Positions 47,473-56,591 of a DNA stretch of 64,000 nucleotides are shown in pieces (position 1 is the stretch's first letter; each line of letters starts with the position of its first letter). Made by a program: the position numbers and the translations under genes. Location: contig NZ_JACTGR010000001.1 of assembly GCF_014489075.1 (NCBI RefSeq), forward strand, positions 62,001 through 126,000. The letters are read 5' to 3'. This DNA is from Sphingomonas sp. JC676. GTDB lineage: Bacteria > Pseudomonadota > Alphaproteobacteria > Sphingomonadales > Sphingomonadaceae. The notes under the pieces were generated by a model. The model was not told where the DNA came from and ran no database searches. It worked only from the letters and a program-made list of their open reading frames with translations.

Positions 47473-49002
47473 ATGACCAAGCGTCCCGCGTCCACCCTTT
47501 TCGCCGCGCTCCTCGCCCTGACCGTACCTGCGTTCGCGCAGGACCGGCCGGCGGGGCCGCCACCGAAAGGGGAGGGCGCGGGCACGCCCTGGCGCGTGCT
47601 CAAGGGCGAGCTGACCCGCGCCAGCTACGAACATTATACCGAAGTCCCCTTCGACCTGCCGGCGGGGGTGACACGGGTGACCATCCGCTTCAGCTATGCC
47701 GGCAAGGAGCAGCGTTCGGTCATCGACCTGGGGCTGCGCGATCCGCAGCGCTTCCGCGGCTGGAGCGGCGGCACGCGCGACCATATGACGCTCAGCACCG
47801 AGGATGCGACGCCGGGCTATTTGCCGGGGCCGCTGCCCGCGGGACGCTGGAACCTGATCCTCGGCGCGCCCAATATCCGCGAAGGCGCGCATGCTCCTTA
47901 CGAGGCGCAGATCTTCATCGAGCGCCAGCCGACCGTCACCGAGTTCGCCGACGCGCCGATCTCGGCCAAGCCCGGCTGGTACCGTGGCGACCTGCACATG
48001 CACAGCGGCAATAGTGACGGGAAGTGCAAGGCCCAGTCGGGCAAGAGCATACCCTGTCCCGTCTACCGCACCGTCGAGACGGCGGCTGCGCGCGGTCTCG
48101 ATTTCATCGCGCTGAGCGACCACAACACCACCGCCCATTACAACGCACTGCGCGAGTTGCAGGGCGCGTTCGACCGGATGCTGCTGGTGCCGGGGCGCGA
48201 GGTGACCACCTTCTGGGGCCACAGCAACGTCTTCGGCCCCACCGATTTTCTCGATTTCCGCATGACCGGCCCCAATTGGAGCCAGGCCCGCAAATGGATG
48301 GACGCTGTCCACCGCGAAGGCGGCGTCGTTTCGATCAATCATGCCGGCGCGCCCTCGGGTGAGCTCTGCATGGGCTGCGGCTGGCGGGTCAACGATCTGC
48401 CGAACGGCGCGGTGGATTCGGTCGAGGTCGTGAACGGCGGCACGATGCGCGAGACGCGGTCGGCCGACAGCGTGCTCCAGGGGTTCGGCTATTGGACAAA
48501 GCTGCTGAATGCGGGCCGACACGTAACCGGAATCGGCGGGAGCGACAGCCATGACGCCGACCGGGCGGCGAGCGAGGCCGGCGCCGTCGGCAGCCCGACC
48601 ACCGTCGTCTATATGCAGGAACTGTCGGTGCACGGCTTCCTGGCCGGCATCCGCTCCGGTCGCGTGTTCATCGATGTCGAGGGCACGCGCGACCGGCTCC
48701 TCGACCTCTCGGCATCCGCCGGAGAGCAGCATGCGGACATGGGCCAGACGCTGCGCCCACACGCCGGCGAGGAGGTTCGCTTCGCCCTCGAGCTCAAGGG
48801 CGTGCCGAGCGGCGCGGTGCAACTGGTGATCGATGGCCAGGCCGAGACGGGCTTTCGCGCGGCGTTCGACGAGAGCCATCCGGTTGCGGTCGCGCCATGG
48901 CGAAGCGACGGGCGCGCGCATTGGATCCGCGCTGACGTCCGCGACGGCCAGGGGCGCCTGTTGCTGATCGGCAATCCGATTCACGTCGCGGCGGTGCAAT
49001 AG
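47473..49002 (+). CDS. CehA/McbA-family (PHP-like) metallohydrolase
   Basis: A 509-residue secreted protein with signal peptide (ALLALTVPAFAQ). A beta-sandwich in the first 160 residues precedes the PHP domain: GDLHMHSGNSDG, ALSDHNTTAHYN, VSINHAG and GIGGSDSHDAD supply the metal ligands. CehA and McbA hydrolyse the pesticide carbaryl; most relatives have unknown, probably phosphoester or ester, substrates. Being coupled to a TonB receptor suggests cleavage in the periplasm of what the receptor imports. Confidence 0.88.
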   Translation: MTKRPASTLFAALLALTVPAFAQDRPAGPPPKGEGAGTPWRVLKGELTRASYEHYTEVPFDLPAGVTRVTIRFSYAGKEQRSVIDLGLRDPQRFRGWSGGTRDHMTLSTEDATPGYLPGPLPAGRWNLILGAPNIREGAHAPYEAQIFIERQPTVTEFADAPISAKPGWYRGDLHMHSGNSDGKCKAQSGKSIPCPVYRTVETAAARGLDFIALSDHNTTAHYNALRELQGAFDRMLLVPGREVTTFWGHSNVFGPTDFLDFRMTGPNWSQARKWMDAVHREGGVVSINHAGAPSGELCMGCGWRVNDLPNGAVDSVEVVNGGTMRETRSADSVLQGFGYWTKLLNAGRHVTGIGGSDSHDADRAASEAGAVGSPTTVVYMQELSVHGFLAGIRSGRVFIDVEGTRDRLLDLSASAGEQHADMGQTLRPHAGEEVRFALELKGVPSGAVQLVIDGQAETGFRAAFDESHPVAVAPWRSDGRAHWIRADVRDGQGRLLLIGNPIHVAAVQ

Positions 49003-49019
49003 GGTGGCGCCGGCGCGGC

Positions 49020-50042
49020 TCAGCCCTTCAGCGTGCTGGCGATAGCGCTGCGCACGCGCCGCATCAGCTCGGCATCCAGCGGCCCCTGGATGCCTTGGCG
49101 GTCGACCGGCAGGTGCGCGGCGGGCGGGCCATGGTCTTGGAAGACATAGTGATCGAACAGCGCGCGCCAGCCCTGGCGATGCGCCTCGGGCAGATTCTTA
49201 ATCGCGATCATCGCGTGGAGCAGCGCCTGGACCGGGTGGCCTTCATGCTCGCCGGGCGGGGTCCACCAGTAATTGACGAGCATGTTCATCGCATCGAGCG
49301 ATTCGACATGGTGCCACCAGAGATAGGGGATGTAGATCGCGTCGCCCGGCTCCAGCTCGGCGGTTTGCGCAACCGCAATCGCGTCGGCGAAGCGGGGATA
49401 GCGTTCCAGATCGGGCTCGCGGAAATCGACCATGCTGACCACCGGCCCGGCCGGAGTCAGCTCGAATGGGCCGGTGTAGAGGTTGGCGACCTGATCGGGC
49501 GGAAAGAGGGTGAAGCGGCGACGACCGGCGACGACGCAGGCGATGTTCTCCGAGGGATCGTGATGCGCGGCTACGGTCACGCGGTTGCCGATCCAGATGC
49601 GCGGCTCGAGCTCCTCGGGTAGCAACGCCATGCGGTTGTCGGTGTCGAAGCCGGGGAGGTTGCTGCGAGTGGGGACCGACTGGACGGCAAGCGCAGTCGG
49701 GCGCGTGTCGCCGATCGAATGGAGCAGCAGGTCCAGCGCGGCAGCAAGCTTCACGTGATCCGAGCGGAAATTGAAGTCGCTGAGATCGGCATTGTAGAAG
49801 AAGCGCCCTTCGATGCTGGGCGGGCCGAGCATTGCGCGGACGGGCAGGCCGCGATCGAAGCGGCGCAGATAGGCCGCGAGCGCGGCGGGAGATTCGCGCC
49901 CCGCCGCGACCACCGGCCAGTCACTTACGGCACCGCGCAAGACCATCGGCCGGCCCGCGGGAAGTATCTCGGTCCAGAACCGTTCGGCGGTCACATCGCG
50001 CATCTCGGGGAGCGCAGCGGGGGCTTTCAGCGCTTCGTTCAT
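49020..50042 (-). CDS. Cupin-8 (JmjC-like) domain protein
   Basis: A 340-residue soluble protein. DVTAERFWTEILPAGRPMVL is typical of the N-terminus. The iron site would be His and Asp of AAHHDPSEN and the later His of YLWWHHVES; RRRFTLFPPDQ and GDAIYIPYLWWH are family signatures. Members are Fe(II)/2-oxoglutarate hydroxylases or relatives. In sphingomonads such genes accompany TonB receptor and halogenase genes, as here. Divergent from the LacI gene (92 bp between). Substrate unknown. Confidence 0.88.
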   Translation of the reverse strand: MNEALKAPAALPEMRDVTAERFWTEILPAGRPMVLRGAVSDWPVVAAGRESPAALAAYLRRFDRGLPVRAMLGPPSIEGRFFYNADLSDFNFRSDHVKLAAALDLLLHSIGDTRPTALAVQSVPTRSNLPGFDTDNRMALLPEELEPRIWIGNRVTVAAHHDPSENIACVVAGRRRFTLFPPDQVANLYTGPFELTPAGPVVSMVDFREPDLERYPRFADAIAVAQTAELEPGDAIYIPYLWWHHVESLDAMNMLVNYWWTPPGEHEGHPVQALLHAMIAIKNLPEAHRQGWRALFDHYVFQDHGPPAAHLPVDRQGIQGPLDAELMRRVRSAIASTLKG

Positions 50043-50134
50043 CGGTCACTCGCGGGAGGGGGCTTGAAACTGCACGCTTAAAGTAGCGCGAGACCGTGCT
50101 AGAGACGCCTTACGAAGCGCCTCCGGGGGAAGCA

Positions 50135-51142
50135 ATGTCAAGCCGTCCGACGATCAAGGAAGTCTCGAAGATCGCGGGAGTCTCGTTCAAGACCGTCTCG
50201 CGCGTGCTCAACAACGAAAAGCATGTGAGCGAAGAGACGCGCCGGCGAGTCGAGGAAGTCGTCGCCCGGCTCAACTTCCGGCCGAGCCACGCGGCGCGCA
50301 CGCTGGCGGGCCGGCGATCGTTCCAGGTCGCTTTGCTCTACGACAATCCCAGCCCCTATTATGTCTACCATGTCCAGTCCGGGGCGCAGCAGCGCTGCAC
50401 CGAGCTGGGCTATCGCCTGCTGCTCCAGCCGATCGACAGCCAGTCGCCCGATCTGATCACCAATGTGATGGCGCTGATCGACGAGGCGCATCTCGACGGG
50501 CTGATCCTCTCGCCTCCGGTGACCGAGGCTGCGGCTTTGTTGGAGGCGCTCGACCGGCGCGGGCTACCCTATGTGCGGATCGCGCCGGGCGTGCGGAAGG
50601 AAGACGGCATGTCGGCGACGATGGACGACGTCGCCGCCGCGAGTGAGCTGACCCGGCACCTGATCGACCTGGGCCACCGTTCGATCGCGTTCATCAGTGG
50701 CCCCGAGAGCCACGTCTCCTCCGGCGATCGCCTCAAGGGCTATCGCAGCGAGTTGGAGGCGCATGGCATCGCGTTCGATCCCGATCTTGTCGTGGCGGGG
50801 GACTATAGCTTCCAGTCGGGCTGCGATGCGGCCCGCGCGCTGCTGGCGCGCAGCCCACGGCCGACTGCGATCTTCGCCGGTAACGACGATATGGCGGCTG
50901 GCGCGCTCGCCACCGCGCACGAAAGCGATATCGCGGTACCCGAGGCGCTATCGATCGCCGGTTTCGACGACTCGGACCTGGCCAAGGCAGTCTGGCCGCC
51001 GCTGACGACGATCCGTCAGCCGGTGCGCGAACTGGCCTATGCGGCTGCCGAGCTCATGCTTTCGGGGAACGCGCCCGAGCAGAGGATCACGCTGGAGCAC
51101 AAGCTGATGGTGCGTTCGACGACCGGGCCCGCGCCGAAGTAA
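50135..51142 (+). CDS. LacI-family transcriptional regulator
   Basis: 335 residues from ATG 50135 (GGGGGAAG upstream). The HTH is TIKEVSKIAGVSFKTVSRVLN, NEKHVSEETRRRV with the hinge-helix RPSHAARTLAG, then the sugar-binding domain ending FDDSDLAKAVWPPLTTIRQP. It probably represses the sugar-type TonB receptor gene downstream; two candidate operators with a CAGCGCTG core are at 51279 and 51408. The inducer is likely a sugar, given the GH43 gene nearby. Confidence 0.92.
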   Translation: MSSRPTIKEVSKIAGVSFKTVSRVLNNEKHVSEETRRRVEEVVARLNFRPSHAARTLAGRRSFQVALLYDNPSPYYVYHVQSGAQQRCTELGYRLLLQPIDSQSPDLITNVMALIDEAHLDGLILSPPVTEAAALLEALDRRGLPYVRIAPGVRKEDGMSATMDDVAAASELTRHLIDLGHRSIAFISGPESHVSSGDRLKGYRSELEAHGIAFDPDLVVAGDYSFQSGCDAARALLARSPRPTAIFAGNDDMAAGALATAHESDIAVPEALSIAGFDDSDLAKAVWPPLTTIRQPVRELAYAAAELMLSGNAPEQRITLEHKLMVRSTTGPAPK

Positions 51143-51575
51143 CATACTCGACATTCGAATTTGCACGTTTGTAACCGATTCCAGCATTGATTCTGCGGCA
51201 AACTGTGCCTTTCTCGTCACAAGATTGCAGTATTTTGCATGTTATGACGGCAGTTAGGTCCAAAGCGGATTGACCCTCGGCCAGCGCTGTCATACCCAAA
51301 GCTCAAGTCCGAGTATGCGGGCGGGTTCGAGGAGGGTGTGAACGGCGGCAGGTCCGACGGCAAAAGCCGCGGACAGGCTCCTTAGACAGTGAAATGCCAC
51401 AGGATTGTGACAGCGCTGCCAACTTCCGAGAAATCCCCTGTTGCTAGGTGTTTACGCGCGCGACGTTTTGTCGCTCGACCGACCCACGGACGCAAAAACG
51501 ACCCCGGCGTGCAGAGCCGGGGCAAAAAACAGGGTGCTCGCCTGGATGCGGATCCGGGTTTCGCGGGAGGGGTGG
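51143..51575 (+). promoter_or_regulatory. Receptor promoter region with two LacI-type operators
   Basis: No gene in 433 bp. The palindrome TGACAGCGCTGCCA at 51408-51421 and the related GGCCAGCGCTGTCA at 51279-51292 share the perfect core CAGCGCTG. They are one and two bases from an ideal TGACAGCGCTGTCA. Spacing is 129 bp, as for paired looping operators. LacI-type regulators of sphingomonads and xanthomonads are known to use such sequences (from memory, NagR-type). The region is the likely target of the LacI protein encoded just upstream. Confidence 0.6.
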
Positions 51576-54500
51576 ATGAACATACCGAACCAGATGAATC
51601 CGAAGGCCCGCCTGCTTCGGTCGGGCGCGTCGATGCTGGTCGTCAGCGCGATGCTCGCGGCAGTCGCGCCATCGGCGGCGCTCGCGCAGGACGCTGCCCA
51701 AAGTGCCCAGAGCGCCGACACCGATCCCGCCGCCCAATCGGATGACGATACGATCATCGTCACCGGCCAGCGCCGGGCCCTCCAGACCTCGCAACAGATC
51801 AAACGCGATGCCGATACCGTGGTGGATTCGATCACCGCGACCGATATCGGCGCCTTCCCCGACAAATCGGTGGCCGAAGCATTGCAGCGCGTCGCCGGTA
51901 TCACCGTCAACCGCTTCGCGGCGTCGGACGATACTGCCCATTTCTCAGCCGAACCGTCGGGCGTGATCGTGCGCGGCCTCAACCAGGTCCGCAACGAGTT
52001 CAACGGCCGCGACGTGTTCAGCGCCAATTCCTCGCGCGGGCTGGGCTGGGGCGATATCTCGCCCGAGCTGCTGGGCGGCGTCGACACCTACAAGAACCAG
52101 ACCGCCGAGATGATCGAAGGCGGCATCGCCGGCACGGTCAATCTGCGCACCCGCCTGCCGTTCGACAGCGCGGGCCAGACGATCCAGATTTCGGCCAACG
52201 CCAATTACGGCGACATCTCGAAGAAGTTCACACCGGACGTCTCGGGCATCTACAGCAATCGCTGGGAGACCGGCGCCGGCGAGTTCGGCGTGCTGCTCAA
52301 CTATGCCTATTCGCATGTCGAGACGGCGTCGCAAGGCATCCAATATGGCCGCACCGCCGTATTCAACGGGATCCAGTTCCTCGATCCTTCTGGGCCGAAC
52401 GGCACCAACGCCAGTCGCGCCGGGCCGGCGGGGCTGAAATATATCCCGTCGAGCGTCGGCTTCCGCGACAATCTCTACGATCGCACCCGCAACGGCCTGT
52501 CGGCGGCGGTGCAGTGGAAGAGCAACGACGGCTCGCTGGCGGTCACCGGCCAGTATCAGCGCTCGCTTTACAAGAACACGTGGCGCGAGCGCGCGGTGAT
52601 CAGCTACATCACCGATCTCTACGCCTTCCCGGTCGATTTCCAGTTCTCGCCGACTAGCGCGAACCAGACGCGCATCCCGCTGATGGCGCCGGGAACGACG
52701 TTCAAGTTCGACGATGACGGCAATTTCGTCTCTGGCTCGATCCTGAACCAGCAAACCGACTTCTCGTGGTGGGGGGATACTGATGCGACGGCCGCCGATA
52801 TTGCCGTCAACAGCACCGGTCAGAACATGCTGCATCCCTGCTATAGCTGGGGCAACGGCTCGACGCCGACGCCGGGTGGCTGCGGCCTCGATGCGCGCGG
52901 CCCCGATCTCAACGCGGTCACGCGCCTCAACAAGAACCGCCAGTTCACCCAGGACGCATCATTCAACCTCAAATGGGAGCCGACCGACCGGCTGCGGTTC
53001 AACTTCGACGCACAATATGTCTCGTCGGACGTCGACAATTATGACGTCGAGATCGGGCAATATAGTTTCGCCAACCTGACGCTGGACCAGTCGAGCGGGC
53101 TGCCGCGGGCGACGTTCAGCGCGCCGTACAGTATCAACCAGTCGGCGGGCGGGCTCTCGAACCCCAACAACTACCGCTACAACCATGCGATGGACCATCT
53201 CGAGGACTCGCATGGCGAGCAATGGACCGGCCGCTTCGACGCGGAATATGACATTGGCAGCGACTGGCTGGATTCGATCAAGGTCGGCGCGCGCTATGCC
53301 GATCGCGACCAGGATGTACGCTGGGGCAACTACAATTGGGGCAACATCGCCAACAATTGGAACATTGGCGCCCATCAATACACCTTCTGGAACATCGATC
53401 GGACCCAGCCCTCGGCGGTCACCGGCTTCACCGGCTATCCGGCGGGACTCACCGACGTCCGCTCGTTCGGAAGCGACTTCTTCGGCGGCAATCTGGGGTC
53501 GTTCGCCTTCTTCAACATGGACAAGCTGGAGGATCATGCCGCCGACCTGCTGAGCTATGACAGACTCAAGGTCGGGCAGGACCAGTGGCGTCCGACCTGC
53601 GAGCGCACCGGTGAGTTGCCGGGCAGCTGCTTCCGCCCCGCCGAGCTCAACCAGATCTCGGAAACGACCAAGGCGGCCTATGCGATGCTGCGCTTCGGTG
53701 GCAACGGCAAGCGCTTCCGCGGCAATATCGGCGTGCGCTATGTCGAGACGCTCGACCGCACCCAGGGCGGCGTGAACTTCCCGTCGCAGACCTGGCCGAA
53801 CATCAACGCGCCCGTCGGATCGCCGGACTATATCGCGTGCCATCCGGTCCCACCCGCGGATCCATCGCAGCCGACGCCGCCCACACCCGCCAATTGCTAC
53901 GCGTCGGCGGCGGACCGTTCGTTCAATTCCGGATCGGGCTATGTCACCGCATCGCGCGCCAAGCACACCAATTGGCTGCCGAGCTTCAACATCCGCTTCG
54001 ACATCAACGACAAATGGCTGGTTCGCTTCGCGGCGTCCAAGGCAATGTCGCGGCCGGATATCGGCCTGCTCAAGAATTATGTGTCAGTGAGCGCGCCGAG
54101 CTTCCCGGCGAATGGCGATACGTCCGATCCGCGCTTCGTCATCACCAACGGGCAGGTGACCGGCGTCAACCCGACCTATCAGGGCGACGCTTATAATCCC
54201 TATCTCAAGCCGACCACTGCGACCCAGTTCGATTTTGCAATCGAAAACTACTTCGCTAGCGTCGGATCGTTCACGGTCACCGCCTTCTACAAGAATTTCG
54301 ACAATTATATTCAGTACGGCTCGATCAACCAGCAGCTGACCAACAACGGCGTTACCCGCACCGTGCAGATACGCCTGCCGCTGAACGGGGACGGCGCCGA
54401 GGTCTATGGCGGCGAAGTGGCCTATACGCGCTACTTCGACTTCCTGCCGGGTGCGCTGAAGGGCCTCGGTATCCAGGCCAACTACACCTATGTCGAGAAT

Positions 54501-54944
54501 CACGGGATCACGAACAGCAACGTGAAGCCGGTGAGCGGCGGTGCCGGCTCAGGCACGGCGCAGCCTGGCTCGGGCGGTACCGTGCTGACCGTCGACTCGC
54601 TCGAGGGCCTTTCCAAGCACTCGTTCAACCTGGTCGGTATGTACGAATGGAAGAGGCTGTCGCTCCGCGCCGCGTACAACTGGCGTTCGAGCTATCTGGT
54701 GACCGCAGTCGATTGCTGCGTCTACCTGCCGGTCTGGTCGAAGAGCCAGGGCTTCCTCGACGCTTCGATCCGCTACGGGATCACCAAGAATTTCGAACTG
54801 AGCGTGCAGGGCACCAATCTGCTCAATACCAAGACGGTGCTCGAGCAGCAGGTGAGCGGCGTGGAAGACGGCGCGGTCAAGACGCCCAACGCCTGGTTCC
54901 AGAACGATCGACGTTTCGTTGCGGGCATACGGTTCAAATACTGA
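51576..54944 (+). CDS. Large TonB-dependent receptor, sugar/Xanthomonas-Caulobacter type
   Basis: 1122 residues from ATG 51576 with GGGAGGGG upstream. A signal peptide ends near AALAQ. Then DDTIIVTGQRRALQ, plug motifs FPDKSVAEALQRVAGITVNR, VIVRGLNQVRNEFNG, TVNLRTRLPFD, and a barrel ending DRRFVAGIRFKY. This length and plug belong to the TonB-Xanth-Caul group, which imports oligosaccharides and similar nutrients. It stands downstream of the LacI gene and upstream of the halogenase-type genes, with a terminator between. Confidence 0.94.
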   Translation: MNIPNQMNPKARLLRSGASMLVVSAMLAAVAPSAALAQDAAQSAQSADTDPAAQSDDDTIIVTGQRRALQTSQQIKRDADTVVDSITATDIGAFPDKSVAEALQRVAGITVNRFAASDDTAHFSAEPSGVIVRGLNQVRNEFNGRDVFSANSSRGLGWGDISPELLGGVDTYKNQTAEMIEGGIAGTVNLRTRLPFDSAGQTIQISANANYGDISKKFTPDVSGIYSNRWETGAGEFGVLLNYAYSHVETASQGIQYGRTAVFNGIQFLDPSGPNGTNASRAGPAGLKYIPSSVGFRDNLYDRTRNGLSAAVQWKSNDGSLAVTGQYQRSLYKNTWRERAVISYITDLYAFPVDFQFSPTSANQTRIPLMAPGTTFKFDDDGNFVSGSILNQQTDFSWWGDTDATAADIAVNSTGQNMLHPCYSWGNGSTPTPGGCGLDARGPDLNAVTRLNKNRQFTQDASFNLKWEPTDRLRFNFDAQYVSSDVDNYDVEIGQYSFANLTLDQSSGLPRATFSAPYSINQSAGGLSNPNNYRYNHAMDHLEDSHGEQWTGRFDAEYDIGSDWLDSIKVGARYADRDQDVRWGNYNWGNIANNWNIGAHQYTFWNIDRTQPSAVTGFTGYPAGLTDVRSFGSDFFGGNLGSFAFFNMDKLEDHAADLLSYDRLKVGQDQWRPTCERTGELPGSCFRPAELNQISETTKAAYAMLRFGGNGKRFRGNIGVRYVETLDRTQGGVNFPSQTWPNINAPVGSPDYIACHPVPPADPSQPTPPTPANCYASAADRSFNSGSGYVTASRAKHTNWLPSFNIRFDINDKWLVRFAASKAMSRPDIGLLKNYVSVSAPSFPANGDTSDPRFVITNGQVTGVNPTYQGDAYNPYLKPTTATQFDFAIENYFASVGSFTVTAFYKNFDNYIQYGSINQQLTNNGVTRTVQIRLPLNGDGAEVYGGEVAYTRYFDFLPGALKGLGIQANYTYVENHGITNSNVKPVSGGAGSGTAQPGSGGTVLTVDSLEGLSKHSFNLVGMYEWKRLSLRAAYNWRSSYLVTAVDCCVYLPVWSKSQGFLDASIRYGITKNFELSVQGTNLLNTKTVLEQQVSGVEDGAVKTPNAWFQNDRRFVAGIRFKY

Positions 54945-54967
54945 TCCGGACCGCAGGGGGAGGGGGA

Positions 54968-54996
54968 GGGCGTCGCCGGCATGGTGGCGCCCTTTT
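54968..54996 (+). terminator. Intrinsic terminator after the large TonB receptor
   Basis: Stem GGGCGTCGCC / GGTGGCGCCC (10 bp with two G-T pairs), loop GGCAT, followed at once by TTTTCGTTT. It lies 24 bp after the receptor stop. It should reduce read-through into the halogenase genes. Confidence 0.75.
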
Positions 54997-55055
54997 CGTT
55001 TCGGGCTATGGTCGGGGGAACGCATGGCTAGATCTTACAAGGGGGAGGCCGGGGC

Positions 55056-56591
55056 ATGAGGCGGCCGGTGGAAGTGGTGATCGTCGGCGGCGGCACCGCG
55101 GGGTGGATGACGGCGGCTGGCCTGATCGGCACGCTCAAGCATCCGATCTGCAATGTCCGCCTGGTCGAATCCGACGAGATCGGCACCGTAGGCGTCGGCG
55201 AGGCGACGCTGCCGCACCTGCGCGATTTCAACAACGCGATCGGCGTGATCGAAGCCGATATGATGCGGCGGACCAATGCCACCTTCAAGCTGGGCATCGA
55301 GTTCGTCGACTGGGGCTTTCTGGGGGCGAACTATATCCACCCGTTCGGCGTGCACGGCGCGCCGCGCGGCGGAGTGGGCTTCCACAACCAGTGGCTGCGC
55401 GCGCGGCAGAACGGACGCGATTATGATATCGAGGATTTCTCCTATCCGATCATCGCCAGCCGGCTGAACCGCTTCGATTTTCCCGCCAAGGACCACAGCC
55501 AGATCAATTCGACCTACGACTATGCCTATCACATCGATGCGACGCTTTATGCGCGGTACCTGCGCGGCTTTTCAGAGGCGCGCGGCGTGGTGCGGACCGA
55601 GGGCAAGGTGGTCGACGTCAAGCTCGACGCCGAGACGGGCGATATCGCCGCGATCGTGATGGAATCGGGCGAGGAGATCGCCGGCGACCTGTTCATCGAT
55701 TGCTCGGGCTTCCGCGCGCTGCTGATCGGCGGCGCGCTGGATTCGCCCTGGGACGACTGGACCAGATGGCTGCCCTGCGACCGCGCCTGGGCGGTGCCGT
55801 GTAGTCTCGCAGGCGATTTCACGCCCTATACGCGATCGACCGCGCGCGAGGCCGGGTGGCAATGGCGTATCCCGCTACAGCACCGCAGCGGCAATGGCTA
55901 TGTCTTCGCATCGAGCTTCATCGAAGCCGAAGCGGCGCGCGAGCGGCTTATGGGGAGCCTGGACGGCACGCCCGAGGCCGATCCGCGCATGCTGAAGTTC
56001 GCCGCGGGCCGGCGGCTCAAGTCATGGACCGGCAATTGCGTGGCGATCGGGCTCGCGTCGGGATTCCTCGAGCCACTCGAATCGACCTCGATCTATTTGA
56101 TCCAGGTGGCGATCACCAACCTGGCCCGGCTGTTCCCCCAGGCCCGGATCGATCCGGCTCTGATCGCCGAATATAACCGGATGATGGATGTCGAATATTC
56201 GCGCATCCGCGATTTCCTGATCCTGCATTATGCGGCGACCACGCGCACCGATTCCGAGCTGTGGCGCTATTGCCAGGCGATGGAACTGCCGGAGAGCCTG
56301 GAACAGAAGATCGCGATCTTCCGCCACCGCGGGCACATGGAGCCGTACAAGAACGGGTTGTTCGCACCGGCAAGCTGGCTTGCGGTGTTCGTCGGGCAGG
56401 GGATCCTGCCTGATCGCTATCATCCGATGACCGACGCCGTGCCATGGGACAAGATGATCGCCGAAATGGACGATATCCGCGCGACGATCCGCCGCCGCGC
56501 GGAGCAGATGCCGGATCACGCCGCCTTCGTTGCTGATTATTGCGCGTCGGAAGCGGCGAGCCCGCTGGTGATGCGGGCGGGCGCAGCATGA
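55056..56591 (+). CDS. Flavin-dependent tryptophan-halogenase family enzyme (first)
   Basis: A 511-residue protein. FAD motif VIVGGGTAGWMTAAG at the N-terminus, GVGEATLPHLR, Lys in FKLGIEFVDW (the lysine that carries the halogenating species in PrnA-type enzymes) and the halogenase motif GWQWRIPLQHR near 265, then GLASGFLEPLESTSIYLIQ. All catalytic elements are present, so halogenation of an indole-like or other aromatic compound is plausible. First of three adjacent family members. Many proteins of this type near TonB receptors have unknown substrates. Confidence 0.92.
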   Translation: MRRPVEVVIVGGGTAGWMTAAGLIGTLKHPICNVRLVESDEIGTVGVGEATLPHLRDFNNAIGVIEADMMRRTNATFKLGIEFVDWGFLGANYIHPFGVHGAPRGGVGFHNQWLRARQNGRDYDIEDFSYPIIASRLNRFDFPAKDHSQINSTYDYAYHIDATLYARYLRGFSEARGVVRTEGKVVDVKLDAETGDIAAIVMESGEEIAGDLFIDCSGFRALLIGGALDSPWDDWTRWLPCDRAWAVPCSLAGDFTPYTRSTAREAGWQWRIPLQHRSGNGYVFASSFIEAEAARERLMGSLDGTPEADPRMLKFAAGRRLKSWTGNCVAIGLASGFLEPLESTSIYLIQVAITNLARLFPQARIDPALIAEYNRMMDVEYSRIRDFLILHYAATTRTDSELWRYCQAMELPESLEQKIAIFRHRGHMEPYKNGLFAPASWLAVFVGQGILPDRYHPMTDAVPWDKMIAEMDDIRATIRRRAEQMPDHAAFVADYCASEAASPLVMRAGAA

